Shown here one piece after another: positions 47,007 to 54,459 of a DNA stretch of 64,000 nucleotides. The stretch comes from Photobacterium sp. SKA34. GTDB taxonomy: Bacteria; Pseudomonadota; Gammaproteobacteria; Enterobacterales; Vibrionaceae. Numbering within the stretch: the stretch's first letter is position 1; every line of letters starts with the position of its first letter. The notes beneath the pieces were generated by a model. It made no database searches. It was not told the origin of the DNA and saw only the letters and a program-made list of their open reading frames with translations. The translations under genes were made by a program, and so were the position numbers. The DNA lies in contig NZ_CH724142.1 of the NCBI RefSeq assembly GCF_000153325.1, positions 621,184-685,183 of the forward strand, written 5' to 3'.

Positions 47007-47939
47007 CTACTTATATAAAGATGGTTTCCCCTCTGGGCGGTTTTTAAAGCGATGATGTAACCACATATATTGCGAAGGAGCCGCTAAAATAGAGCGCTCC
47101 ACCGCTTTATTAATATAAGCCGCAGCGGCATCTGGATCCTTGTGCGGAAACGCTTCCAAAGGTGGGAATATTTTCAACGTATATTGACCGCTATCAGTAT
47201 CACGGATCATCGCAAAAGGTAATGGAACCGCATCAGTGTTATCTATCAATAAACTGGTACCTGTCGTTGTACACGCTTGCTCAACCGCAAATAAAGGTGC
47301 GAATGTGGAATTTCGACCACGACCATAATCATGATCAGGTGCATACCACAGCATTTCACCCTGCCTTAGATCCTGAAACATACCTTTTAAATCTTTACGA
47401 TCACGCATATGTTTATTTGAACGGACACGCCCTTTAAATTGAAAGTAATCAAAGCAAGGATTGTTATTAGGACGATAGACACCGACACCTGGCGTATGTA
47501 AACCAAAAGCACGCGCACCTAATTCAAGGTTCAGTGAATGAACAGCAATCAAAAAGATCCCTTTTTCTTGTTCTTGCAGTTTATAAACATGTTCTAAACC
47601 TTCAACTTTAACATGCCGCTCAACCCGTAAGTTAGGCCAAAACCATGCCATACTGGTTTCAAATAGCGCTAAGCCAGTGTTATCGATATTTTGTTTAATA
47701 AGCTTGTTAAGCTCATTAATGTCCATACCTGGAAAGCACAACTCTAAATTACGCTCAATCGTTTTGCGTCGGTCACGCATAAAATGCATCACTAGACGTC
47801 CAACACCTTGTCCTAAACGAAATTGGATAAAATAAGGCAACCAACTAATTAAATACATCACTGTCATAGATATCAAAACAGGCCAATATCTAGGGTGTAA
47901 AAAAGATGAAGTAAATGTTGGAGCTGTGAATTTTCTCAT
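47007..47939 (-). CDS. LpxL-type lipid A late acyltransferase, paralog 1
   Basis: An inner-membrane acyltransferase that adds a secondary acyl chain to Kdo2-lipid IVA. The 310-residue protein follows E. coli LpxL/LpxP: a single N-terminal helix, RKTIERNLELCFPGM, the H-x4-E catalytic motif in AVHSLNLELGARAFG, VYRPNNNPCFDYFQ, YAPDHDYGRGR, LFAVEQACTTTGTS and the terminal QYMWLHHRFKNRPEG. It lies downstream of a close paralog on the same strand, with a terminator in the gap. Two copies suggest different acyl-chain or temperature preferences, as with LpxL and LpxP, but residues alone do not say which. Confidence 0.92.
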   Translation of the reverse strand: MRKFTAPTFTSSFLHPRYWPVLISMTVMYLISWLPYFIQFRLGQGVGRLVMHFMRDRRKTIERNLELCFPGMDINELNKLIKQNIDNTGLALFETSMAWFWPNLRVERHVKVEGLEHVYKLQEQEKGIFLIAVHSLNLELGARAFGLHTPGVGVYRPNNNPCFDYFQFKGRVRSNKHMRDRKDLKGMFQDLRQGEMLWYAPDHDYGRGRNSTFAPLFAVEQACTTTGTSLLIDNTDAVPLPFAMIRDTDSGQYTLKIFPPLEAFPHKDPDAAAAYINKAVERSILAAPSQYMWLHHRFKNRPEGKPSLYK

Positions 47940-48120
47940 AGCGACGATAATCCCGTTACAATGTATGGCTGCTTAGTAAAGTGTAAATTTCTAATTATAT
48001 TGATAGTATTTCTAAGCAGTTAGTAACAGTATTTTATGTTGAGTTATAGAATAGTTGCAAGTTCAAGCGTGATGATAGTCGCAAATAGACAGGTTACGTT
48101 AAGGTTTTGTAAAATAAAAA

Positions 48121-48139
48121 GCCTGCAATATTTGCAGGC
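48121..48139 (-). terminator. Intrinsic terminator after acyltransferase paralog 2
   Basis: GCCTGCAA/TTGCAGGC stem with a 3-base loop; on the minus strand it is followed by TTTTTATTTT. Confidence 0.85.
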
Positions 48140-48166
48140 TTCAAAGTATTAATCTGGTAGATAAGA

Positions 48167-49093
48167 TTATTTATACAAGCACTCTTGCCCTTCTGGACGG
48201 GTTTTAAAACGACGATGTAACCACATATATTGGCTAGGTGCCGCCATAATAGATTCTTCAACAATTTTATTAATGAAGGCAGCAGCTGCATCAGGATCTT
48301 TTTTCGGAAAACCTTCAACCGCTTTACGCAAGGTCAGTGTGTAATGCCCCTTATCATCTCGTACCATAGTAAAAGGTACGATTACGCAGTCAGTATTATC
48401 AACTAACAAACTTGTACCAGTTGTTGTACACGCTTGCTCTACTGCAAATAATGGCGCAAATGTTGAACGACGACGACCATAATCATGATCCGGCGCATAC
48501 CATACTCGCTCACCCGTTTTTAATGCACGTAACATTGATTTTACGTCTTTACGATCAATCAAAGTACGGTTTGAACGTGAACGACCTAAATACTGAAAGT
48601 AATCAAAACAAGGGTTACTATTAGGACGGTAAACCCCCATACCTGACATTTTAATGCCAAATGCACGCGCACCCAGTTCAAGGTTCATTGAATGCACGGC
48701 AACCATTAATGCGCCTTTACCTTCTTTCGCAAGTTGTTCCATTTGTTCAAGACCTACAATTGTCACATGGCGGTTCACGCGATCATCTGACCAAAACCAT
48801 GCCATCCCAGTTTCGAACAGTCCCATACCTGTATTATCAATATTTTCTGCGATTAAACGCTGTTTGTCTTCTTCTAACATCGAAGGAAAGCATAGCTCTA
48901 AATTACGCTCAATTGTGCGGCGACGCTTTTTCATCAATTTGATCGCTAAGCGACCAATATTTTTACCCATTGTTAATTGCCATGAGTATGGGAGGCAACT
49001 CAGTAGATACATTACGCCAACAAGAATAAGCGTCCCCCAATAACGGGGATGAAGAAGAGATAGCGTAAATTTTGGAGTATTATTTTTTGTCAT
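48167..49093 (-). CDS. lpxL: LpxL-type lipid A late acyltransferase, paralog 2
   Basis: Lipid A lauroyl/myristoyl-type acyltransferase of 308 residues, with the same order of blocks as paralog 1: LHPRYWGTLILVGVMYLLSCLP at the membrane helix, RRTIERNLELCFPSM, the catalytic H-x4-E in AVHSMNLELGARAFG, VYRPNSNPCFDYFQ, YAPDHDYGRRR, FAVEQACTTTGTS and QYMWLHRRFKTRPEGQE. The N-terminus resembles E. coli LpxL slightly more than the other copy. GAAAGGC lies upstream of the ATG. A terminator separates it from paralog 1, so each is likely expressed independently. Together with eptA, the window holds three lipid A modification genes. Confidence 0.92.
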   Translation of the reverse strand: MTKNNTPKFTLSLLHPRYWGTLILVGVMYLLSCLPYSWQLTMGKNIGRLAIKLMKKRRRTIERNLELCFPSMLEEDKQRLIAENIDNTGMGLFETGMAWFWSDDRVNRHVTIVGLEQMEQLAKEGKGALMVAVHSMNLELGARAFGIKMSGMGVYRPNSNPCFDYFQYLGRSRSNRTLIDRKDVKSMLRALKTGERVWYAPDHDYGRRRSTFAPLFAVEQACTTTGTSLLVDNTDCVIVPFTMVRDDKGHYTLTLRKAVEGFPKKDPDAAAAFINKIVEESIMAAPSQYMWLHRRFKTRPEGQECLYK

Positions 49094-49460
49094 ATTTATA
49101 GCCTTTCTGCCTCCTATCGTTCAAAAAAGACAATAGAACGCATAATCATTTAGACGTACATAATAAGCGGTTAATAGCTAATGAGGTAGTAAAATAATGT
49201 AAATAAATCATTTCCCCCTAATTCATTTGATATACATATAAATATTTACTATTTATAACACATAAATAGATTCATTATTTCAAGTTGGCATTATTTAAAA
49301 TAAGTATTAACTAATTAAAAAATAACTGTTTATTATTGAAATTTAGCTCATAATAAAAGATATAAGTTCATTTTGTTTAGAGTTCAAATTTTTACGTAAA
49401 TAGAACACAAGTTTATTGACTTATCCCCCAGAATAATTTTCATGCTAAGGGAATCTGTAT
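49094..49460. other. AT-rich divergent promoter region
   Basis: About 370 bases between lpxL and the HTH gene, very AT-rich. No hairpin or operator stood out. Confidence 0.4.
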
Positions 49461-49754
49461 ATGGAATTAAGCAAAACAAAATCGAGTTTTTATCGTCGCC
49501 TTTATATCGCTTATTTAATCGAAAATGGCATTGATAATGTCCCTAAAATTATTGCCTTTTCTGGTATGCCTCGCAGGACTGCGCAAGATACTATCAAGAG
49601 CTTGATGGAACTTGATATTATTTGTCAATTTACCCAAACCAAGGGTGAGCGACATCAAACAGGCCATTACACCATTGAGCAATGGGGAGCGATTAATAGA
49701 GATTGGCTTTACCAGAATATTGAACAAATAAAAGTAGCACTAGATTATCCATAA
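49461..49754 (+). CDS. Small winged-helix (HTH_43-like) regulator
   Basis: A 97-residue protein resembling a short winged helix-turn-helix family of Vibrionaceae and Shewanella (HTH_43-type, by memory of the pattern). The blocks are KTKSSFYRRLYIAYLIENGIDN, a recognition-helix segment SGMPRRTAQDTIKSLMELDI, then a wing with RHQTGHYTIEQWGAINRDWL. AAGGGAATC precedes the ATG. It ends 80 bases before the M50 protease gene, and the two may be co-transcribed. The target is unknown. Confidence 0.8.
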   Translation: MELSKTKSSFYRRLYIAYLIENGIDNVPKIIAFSGMPRRTAQDTIKSLMELDIICQFTQTKGERHQTGHYTIEQWGAINRDWLYQNIEQIKVALDYP

Positions 49755-49834
49755 CTCGTTACACATTTACGCTATGACATTGTTCTTTTTTCCGTATAAT
49801 TTTTTTCATTCACCTTAGATAGACAGGTAACGCA

Positions 49835-50920
49835 TTGGAACTGCTTCAACTAGATGATTTTTTAGGTAAACCGCTTCGTTTAGAAGGCTCACTCGCAGGC
49901 TGGCAACAGTTGTTTTGGGACAACACGCTAGTGTCACAAAAAGATGCTTCAATATCAGACAATAGTGATTTTCACCACCAATTTTCGCTTCAAAATGGCG
50001 ATAAAACTATCGAATGCCAGCTATCGGGTAACCTTTCATGGCAACCTTTTTTGGTAAGCTACCAAGCGCAAGTGAATAACCAAGTTATCGCGCAGGGTGA
50101 ACGTAACGAAAAAGACATAGAGCGCCAAACCCCGCATACACCGATTGTTGCTGAAAGAAAATTTAGTTTAATTGGTTTAGTTTCACTCGGTATGAAAGCC
50201 TTAAAAAGTGCTAAGCTGATCAAAGTCGTGTTAGCTTCAGCCAGTCTTGCTGCCTATTCTTGGCTGTTCTCATTTCAATTTGCTTTAGCGCTTATCGCTT
50301 GCCTAGTTTTTCATGAATACGGTCACGTGCGTGCAATGAAATATTTTGGTATGAAAACCAAAGGCATTTATCTTGTGCCTTTTCTTGGTGGTCTTGCTCT
50401 TAGTGATGAAAAAATAAATACTCGCTGGCAAGATGTGTTTATCTCAATTATGGGGCCACTCTTTGGCTTGATCATGTCTTTGATCTGTATGGTTGCCTAT
50501 TGGATCACCGGCGAGATGTTCTTTGCAGGTTTAGCGGTATTTAATGCTTTACTTAATTTATTCAATCTACTGCCTATTTTACCGTTAGATGGTGGACATG
50601 TACTGAAAAGTATCAGCTTTTCTATGAACAGTAAGCTTGGCATTATTCTTTGTGCTGGTGCTGCTATTGGTGGTGTAATTCTCAGCTATAAATTAGGGTT
50701 AACCCTCTTTGGTTTTTTACTTATCATGGGCTGTATTGAAATCGTTTTTGAATGGAAACAGCGCCATCATAGTCATTTGCTTCCACTTGATCGCTATGGA
50801 CAGATTTTCTCTTTCATATGGTATGTCGGGCTTGTTTCCTCGCTAATGGCAATTATTTGGTACTTTGCAAGTATGGGTGACACCTTACTAAGCTTACCAT
50901 TGCAGATTTTAGGCACCTAG
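49835..50920 (+). CDS. M50-family (S2P-type) membrane metalloprotease
   Basis: A 361-residue membrane protein of the site-2-protease class. The zinc motif is in LVFHEYGHVRAMKYF (HExxH) and the second metal motif in NLLPILPLDGGHVLK, with GGLALSDEKI between them. About six helices span residues 130-350. The first 120 residues form a soluble, beta-rich cytoplasmic domain, which I do not recognise; it lacks the PDZ domain of RseP. The start is TTG at 49835, with AGG 7 bases upstream. Such proteases act in regulated intramembrane proteolysis or on lipid-facing substrates. A terminator follows. Confidence 0.88.
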   Translation: MELLQLDDFLGKPLRLEGSLAGWQQLFWDNTLVSQKDASISDNSDFHHQFSLQNGDKTIECQLSGNLSWQPFLVSYQAQVNNQVIAQGERNEKDIERQTPHTPIVAERKFSLIGLVSLGMKALKSAKLIKVVLASASLAAYSWLFSFQFALALIACLVFHEYGHVRAMKYFGMKTKGIYLVPFLGGLALSDEKINTRWQDVFISIMGPLFGLIMSLICMVAYWITGEMFFAGLAVFNALLNLFNLLPILPLDGGHVLKSISFSMNSKLGIILCAGAAIGGVILSYKLGLTLFGFLLIMGCIEIVFEWKQRHHSHLLPLDRYGQIFSFIWYVGLVSSLMAIIWYFASMGDTLLSLPLQILGT

Positions 50921-50947
50921 TAGATTTTTCTAAACAACAGAGACAAA

Positions 50948-50971
50948 AAAGGGACGAATTATCGTCCCTTT
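50948..50971. terminator. Terminator between M50 protease and yajD
   Basis: Perfect 9-bp stem AAAGGGACG/CGTCCCTTT with a 6-base loop between convergent genes. Confidence 0.85.
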
Positions 50972-50992
50972 CTTATTGATACAATCAAGCTA

Positions 50993-51349
50993 TTACTTTT
51001 TGCCTTTATTCATCATGGCTTTTAAATCTGCAAATGGGTTGAACGTAGCAGCTTCATGCTCATTTTCGCCTGCACGGATCACACTAGTTTGACCATTATC
51101 CGCATCGGTGTATTTCTCATGCTCATGATCGTGACAAAACAAACAAAGTAGTTCCCAGTTACTGCCATCTTCTGGGTTATTAGTATGATCATGATCTACG
51201 TGGTGAACGGTTAATTCACGAAGATTTGAATATACAAATTCACGAGAACAACGACCACATACCCACGGGTAAATTTTTAATGCTTTTTCACGGTAACCCG
51301 CTTCTTTACGTGCATAAGCGGCACTGGTGCCGTAGAAATCAGATGACAT
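50993..51349 (-). CDS. yajD: HNH nuclease-like protein YajD
   Basis: A 118-residue protein nearly identical in pattern to E. coli YajD. It has the HNH/ββα-metal fold: paired cysteines in WVCGRCSREFVYS, LRELTVHHVDHDHTNNPEDGSNWELLCLFCHDHEH, and the FADLKAMMNKGKK tail. The His-Asn-His residues and the four cysteines for a structural zinc are present. The substrate is not established. It is single, and convergent with the M50 protease gene. Confidence 0.95.
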   Translation of the reverse strand: MSSDFYGTSAAYARKEAGYREKALKIYPWVCGRCSREFVYSNLRELTVHHVDHDHTNNPEDGSNWELLCLFCHDHEHEKYTDADNGQTSVIRAGENEHEAATFNPFADLKAMMNKGKK

Positions 51350-51783
51350 ATCTTGACCTATTTTCTAACACAACAGCCTATAGACTTAAGAGCTATCATG
51401 CTTTAGTACTAATTTTGCTGTATTGAACCACCACCAAAGTGGTTATATCAAGCAATTATTTTAAGATTAATGACCTTGTTATCGGATTTTAAGCCATATC
51501 TATTTAATACAATCAGTTAGCTTGAAAACATTACCTTACATCCCCATTTCAACTACGTGTCAGATCATCGATGCATCAAATATACTAAATACACTAGTAT
51601 TTAACGTAATATATTGATTGCAAATTAGGCTAAGAGACCGTTTGTTCAGGCTTTTAAGCAAAAAAACACGCTCTAATAGGCATCTTTTGCATACGTCTAT
51701 GTTAATATTCGGCTAATTATTTGAAGCTGATTCACACTTAATATTTAACCGAATCGCCCTTTAACCGCTAAGAGTAAACAAAT
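51350..51783. other. Intergenic region upstream of the DUF2760-Hsp70 cluster
   Basis: About 430 bases holding promoters for yajD and for the DUF2760 gene. One small inverted repeat AAATAC-ACTA-GTATTT (51587-51602) could be an operator. I looked for a sigma-32 heat-shock promoter (CTTGAA...CCCCAT type) before the DUF2760 gene and found none that fits. Confidence 0.4.
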
Positions 51784-52473
51784 ATGGCTTTTGATTTTTC
51801 TAAGATGCACGTTGATTTGTCGGCTGTGCCAACTACTATCGACATGGGTCACGCATGGTTAGGTGCTCTAGTTCTAATTCTATTGGTTATGTACCTAACG
51901 AAAAAAGGTAAGCCAGTCGAAGTTGAAAAGATTATCGAAAAAGAAATCGAAGTAGAGAAAATCGTCGAAGTTGAAAAACCGGTTGAGACAATCGTTGAGA
52001 AGATTATCGAAAAACCCGTCGAAAAAATTGTCGAAGTTGAAAAAGTTGTTGAAAAAATCGTTGAGGTTGAAGTTGAACCTAAGCTAAAAACATCGACGCC
52101 TGATGCTGCATTGCAACTTCTTTCTCTTCTTCAACAAGAAGCGCGCTTTATCGACTTCATGCAAGAAGATCTTAAAGGCTATGCTGACGCAGATATTGGT
52201 GCCGCAGCACGTGTTATTCACGAAGGCGGTCATAAAGTATTAAATGAATATTTCAGTTTTGCGCCAGTTCGCACTGAAGAAGAAGAGACACGTATTACCC
52301 TGCCACAAGGCTTCAACGCATCTGAAGTTCGCCTAACCGGTAATGTGGTTGGTGAAGCACCATTTAACGGAACTTTGATCCACCGTGGCTGGAAAGTAAC
52401 AGAAGTTAAATTGCCTAAATTGGCAGAAGGCCACGATGCACATATCATCGCAGCCGCTGAGGTAGAATTATAA
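51784..52473 (+). CDS. DUF2760 membrane-anchored protein with V/E/K repeats
   Basis: A 229-residue protein, three parts. A short leader and one membrane helix (about residues 20-40, AWLGALVLILLVMYL) are followed by about 55 residues of repeats built on VEKIVE (KPVEVEKII, IEVEKIVEVEK, VEKIIEKPVEK and so on), a charged, probably extended or coiled stalk. The C-terminal DUF2760 domain spans about residues 108-229 (ALQLLSLLQQEARFIDFMQ, DADIGAAARVIHEGGHKVLNEYF, PFNGTLIHRGWKV). The domain has no known activity. By the Lys after the helix the stalk should be cytoplasmic. Its stop overlaps the start of the Hsp70-like gene by one base (TAATG), so the two are translationally coupled and probably form one complex. 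Confidence 0.9.
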   Translation: MAFDFSKMHVDLSAVPTTIDMGHAWLGALVLILLVMYLTKKGKPVEVEKIIEKEIEVEKIVEVEKPVETIVEKIIEKPVEKIVEVEKVVEKIVEVEVEPKLKTSTPDAALQLLSLLQQEARFIDFMQEDLKGYADADIGAAARVIHEGGHKVLNEYFSFAPVRTEEEETRITLPQGFNASEVRLTGNVVGEAPFNGTLIHRGWKVTEVKLPKLAEGHDAHIIAAAEVEL

Positions 52474-54308
52474 TGCAAGACATACAACAACACCGTTACA
52501 GCGTTGGTATCGATTTAGGTACAACACACTGCGTACTTTCTTATGTTGATCTTCAGGATGAGAACGCTGATGTTACGGTTATGCCTATCCCACAATTAGC
52601 CAATCCGGGTAATGTGGAAGAAAAGAACCAGCTTCCGTCATTCATGTATCAAGCACATGAATCTGAACTAGCTGAAGGTGATACTGCACTTCCTTGGAAT
52701 CCAAAACCGAATGCGATTGTGGGTGCAATGGCACGTTCATTAGGCAGTAAGACACCTATCCGTCTTATCTCTAGCGCGAAAAGCTGGCTATGTCACGGTG
52801 GCGTAAACCGTCGCGATGCATTTTTGCCACTTAATAGCCCTGAAGAAGTGGTCAAAGTATCACCTCTTGAAGCCACACAACAATATCTCGCGCACATGGC
52901 TGATGCATGGAACTTCCAGCATCCTGAAACGCCTATTTTTGATCAAGACGTAACGATTACTGTACCTGCTTCGTTTGATCCAGCAGCACGTGATTTAACC
53001 GCAGAAGCGGCACGTAATGTTGGCTTTAAACACTTGACTTTACTTGAAGAACCACAAGCTGCAGTATATAGCTGGATTAAAAACAACGATGAAAGCTGGC
53101 GTGATCAAGTGTCCATTGGTGATATCATCCTCGTGATCGATATCGGTGGCGGTACAACAGATTTATCGTTGGTGGCTGTAACTGAAGAAGAAGGCAACCT
53201 TACTCTTAATCGTGTTGCTGTTGGCGATCATATCCTGCTGGGTGGCGACAACATGGACTTAGCTCTGGCTTATCGTTTAAAAATGAAGCTAGCGCAAGAA
53301 GGCAAACAGTTACAACCTTGGCAAGTATTGGCGATTACGCATGCATGTCGTGATGCTAAAGAAGCATTACTTAATGATGCTGAATTACAAGCAATGCCAA
53401 TTGTTGTTCCTAGTCGTGGTTCTAAACTACTCGGCGGTACGCTTCAAACTGAACTGACCCAAGAAGAAGTACAACAGACACTTGTTGAAGGTTTCTTCCC
53501 ACAAACATCTGTTGAAGAGCACCCTGTTCAAGCAGCACGTGGCGCATTAACCCAAATGGGCTTACCTTACGCACAAGATGCTGCGGTATCTCGCCATGTA
53601 GCAAGTTTCCTTAGCCGCCAAAGTCAGGCTGTTGATGAGCTTTTTGATCAATTTGAGCAGATTCACAACGGCTTCATCCGCCCTACTGCTATTTTGTTTA
53701 ACGGTGGTGTTTTAAAATCAAACTTATTATCTGATCGACTACTAGGTATCATTAATAGTTGGTTAACCACGGGTGACTCAGAGCCAGCCAAATTACTTCA
53801 AGGTTTAGATCTTGATTTAGCTGTTGCTAGCGGCGCGTCCTACTACGGCTCTGTTCGTCAAGGTAAAGGCGTTCGTATTCGTGGCGGTATCGCAAGTAGC
53901 TACTATGTCGGTATTGAAAGTGCTATGCCTGCAATTCCAGGTATGGAACCACCACTTGAAGCGCTATGTGTCGCTCCATTTGGTATGGAAGAAGGCTCTC
54001 AAGCTAATGTACCAAGCCAAGAGTTTGGCTTAATCATTGGCCAACCAGTTCAGTTCAAGTTCTTCGGTTCGACAGTACGCCGTGATGATATTGCAGGTAC
54101 TCACCTTGATTGGTGGCAACCTGAAGAGATGGAAGAATTACCATCTATTCAAATGACACTGCCTGTATCTGATGGTCGTACTGTAGGTGAAGTGGTTCCT
54201 GTTAAGTTGGCATCACGTGTAACAGAATTAGGGACACTTTGTCTTGAAGCGATTTCGACTGATAACGGTCAGAAATGGCAGGTAGAATTCGACGTTCGCG
54301 AAAGCTAA
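52473..54308 (+). CDS. Hsp70-like ATPase 1 of the DUF2760 cluster
   Basis: An Hsp70-family protein of 611 residues, distinct from DnaK. The ATPase fold is complete: SVGIDLGTTHCVLSYVD (phosphate 1), TVPASFDPAARDLTAEAARN, LLEEPQAAVYSW (connect), VIDIGGGTTDLSLVAV (phosphate 2), GDHILLGGDNMDLALAY and the adenosine block LFNGGVLKSNLL. The C-terminal about 145 residues form a shorter beta-rich domain ending in LASRVTELGTLCLEAIS and WQVEFDVRES, with no helical lid and no DnaK-type C-terminal tail. It is translationally coupled to the DUF2760 gene. Likely clients include the DUF2760 protein or membrane targets (inference). No GrpE or J gene is in the cluster. Confidence 0.92.
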   Translation: MQDIQQHRYSVGIDLGTTHCVLSYVDLQDENADVTVMPIPQLANPGNVEEKNQLPSFMYQAHESELAEGDTALPWNPKPNAIVGAMARSLGSKTPIRLISSAKSWLCHGGVNRRDAFLPLNSPEEVVKVSPLEATQQYLAHMADAWNFQHPETPIFDQDVTITVPASFDPAARDLTAEAARNVGFKHLTLLEEPQAAVYSWIKNNDESWRDQVSIGDIILVIDIGGGTTDLSLVAVTEEEGNLTLNRVAVGDHILLGGDNMDLALAYRLKMKLAQEGKQLQPWQVLAITHACRDAKEALLNDAELQAMPIVVPSRGSKLLGGTLQTELTQEEVQQTLVEGFFPQTSVEEHPVQAARGALTQMGLPYAQDAAVSRHVASFLSRQSQAVDELFDQFEQIHNGFIRPTAILFNGGVLKSNLLSDRLLGIINSWLTTGDSEPAKLLQGLDLDLAVASGASYYGSVRQGKGVRIRGGIASSYYVGIESAMPAIPGMEPPLEALCVAPFGMEEGSQANVPSQEFGLIIGQPVQFKFFGSTVRRDDIAGTHLDWWQPEEMEELPSIQMTLPVSDGRTVGEVVPVKLASRVTELGTLCLEAISTDNGQKWQVEFDVRES

Positions 54309-54317
54309 TATCGAACT

Positions 54318-54343
54318 AACGGCGCATCATTTGATGCGCCGTT
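54318..54343 (+). terminator. Hairpin between the two Hsp70-like genes
   Basis: A perfect 12-bp stem (AACGGCGCATCA with its complement) with a tiny loop is followed by TTTATCT. It is a partial terminator or processing site, allowing unequal levels of the two ATPases. Confidence 0.65.
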
Positions 54344-54459
54344 TATCTATATACATACTCGTGGGTTTATAGTTATAACAATACACAACCATCTACCTTC
54401 TGTAGGGCTTTCATTTATTCCCACTTGTCTATTTTCCTATTTTACTTTGTGGAGTCGTC

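Noticed and set aside
51600-51783. Sigma-32 heat-shock promoter before the DUF2760-Hsp70 cluster
   Set aside because: No matching -35/-10 pair at correct spacing was found.
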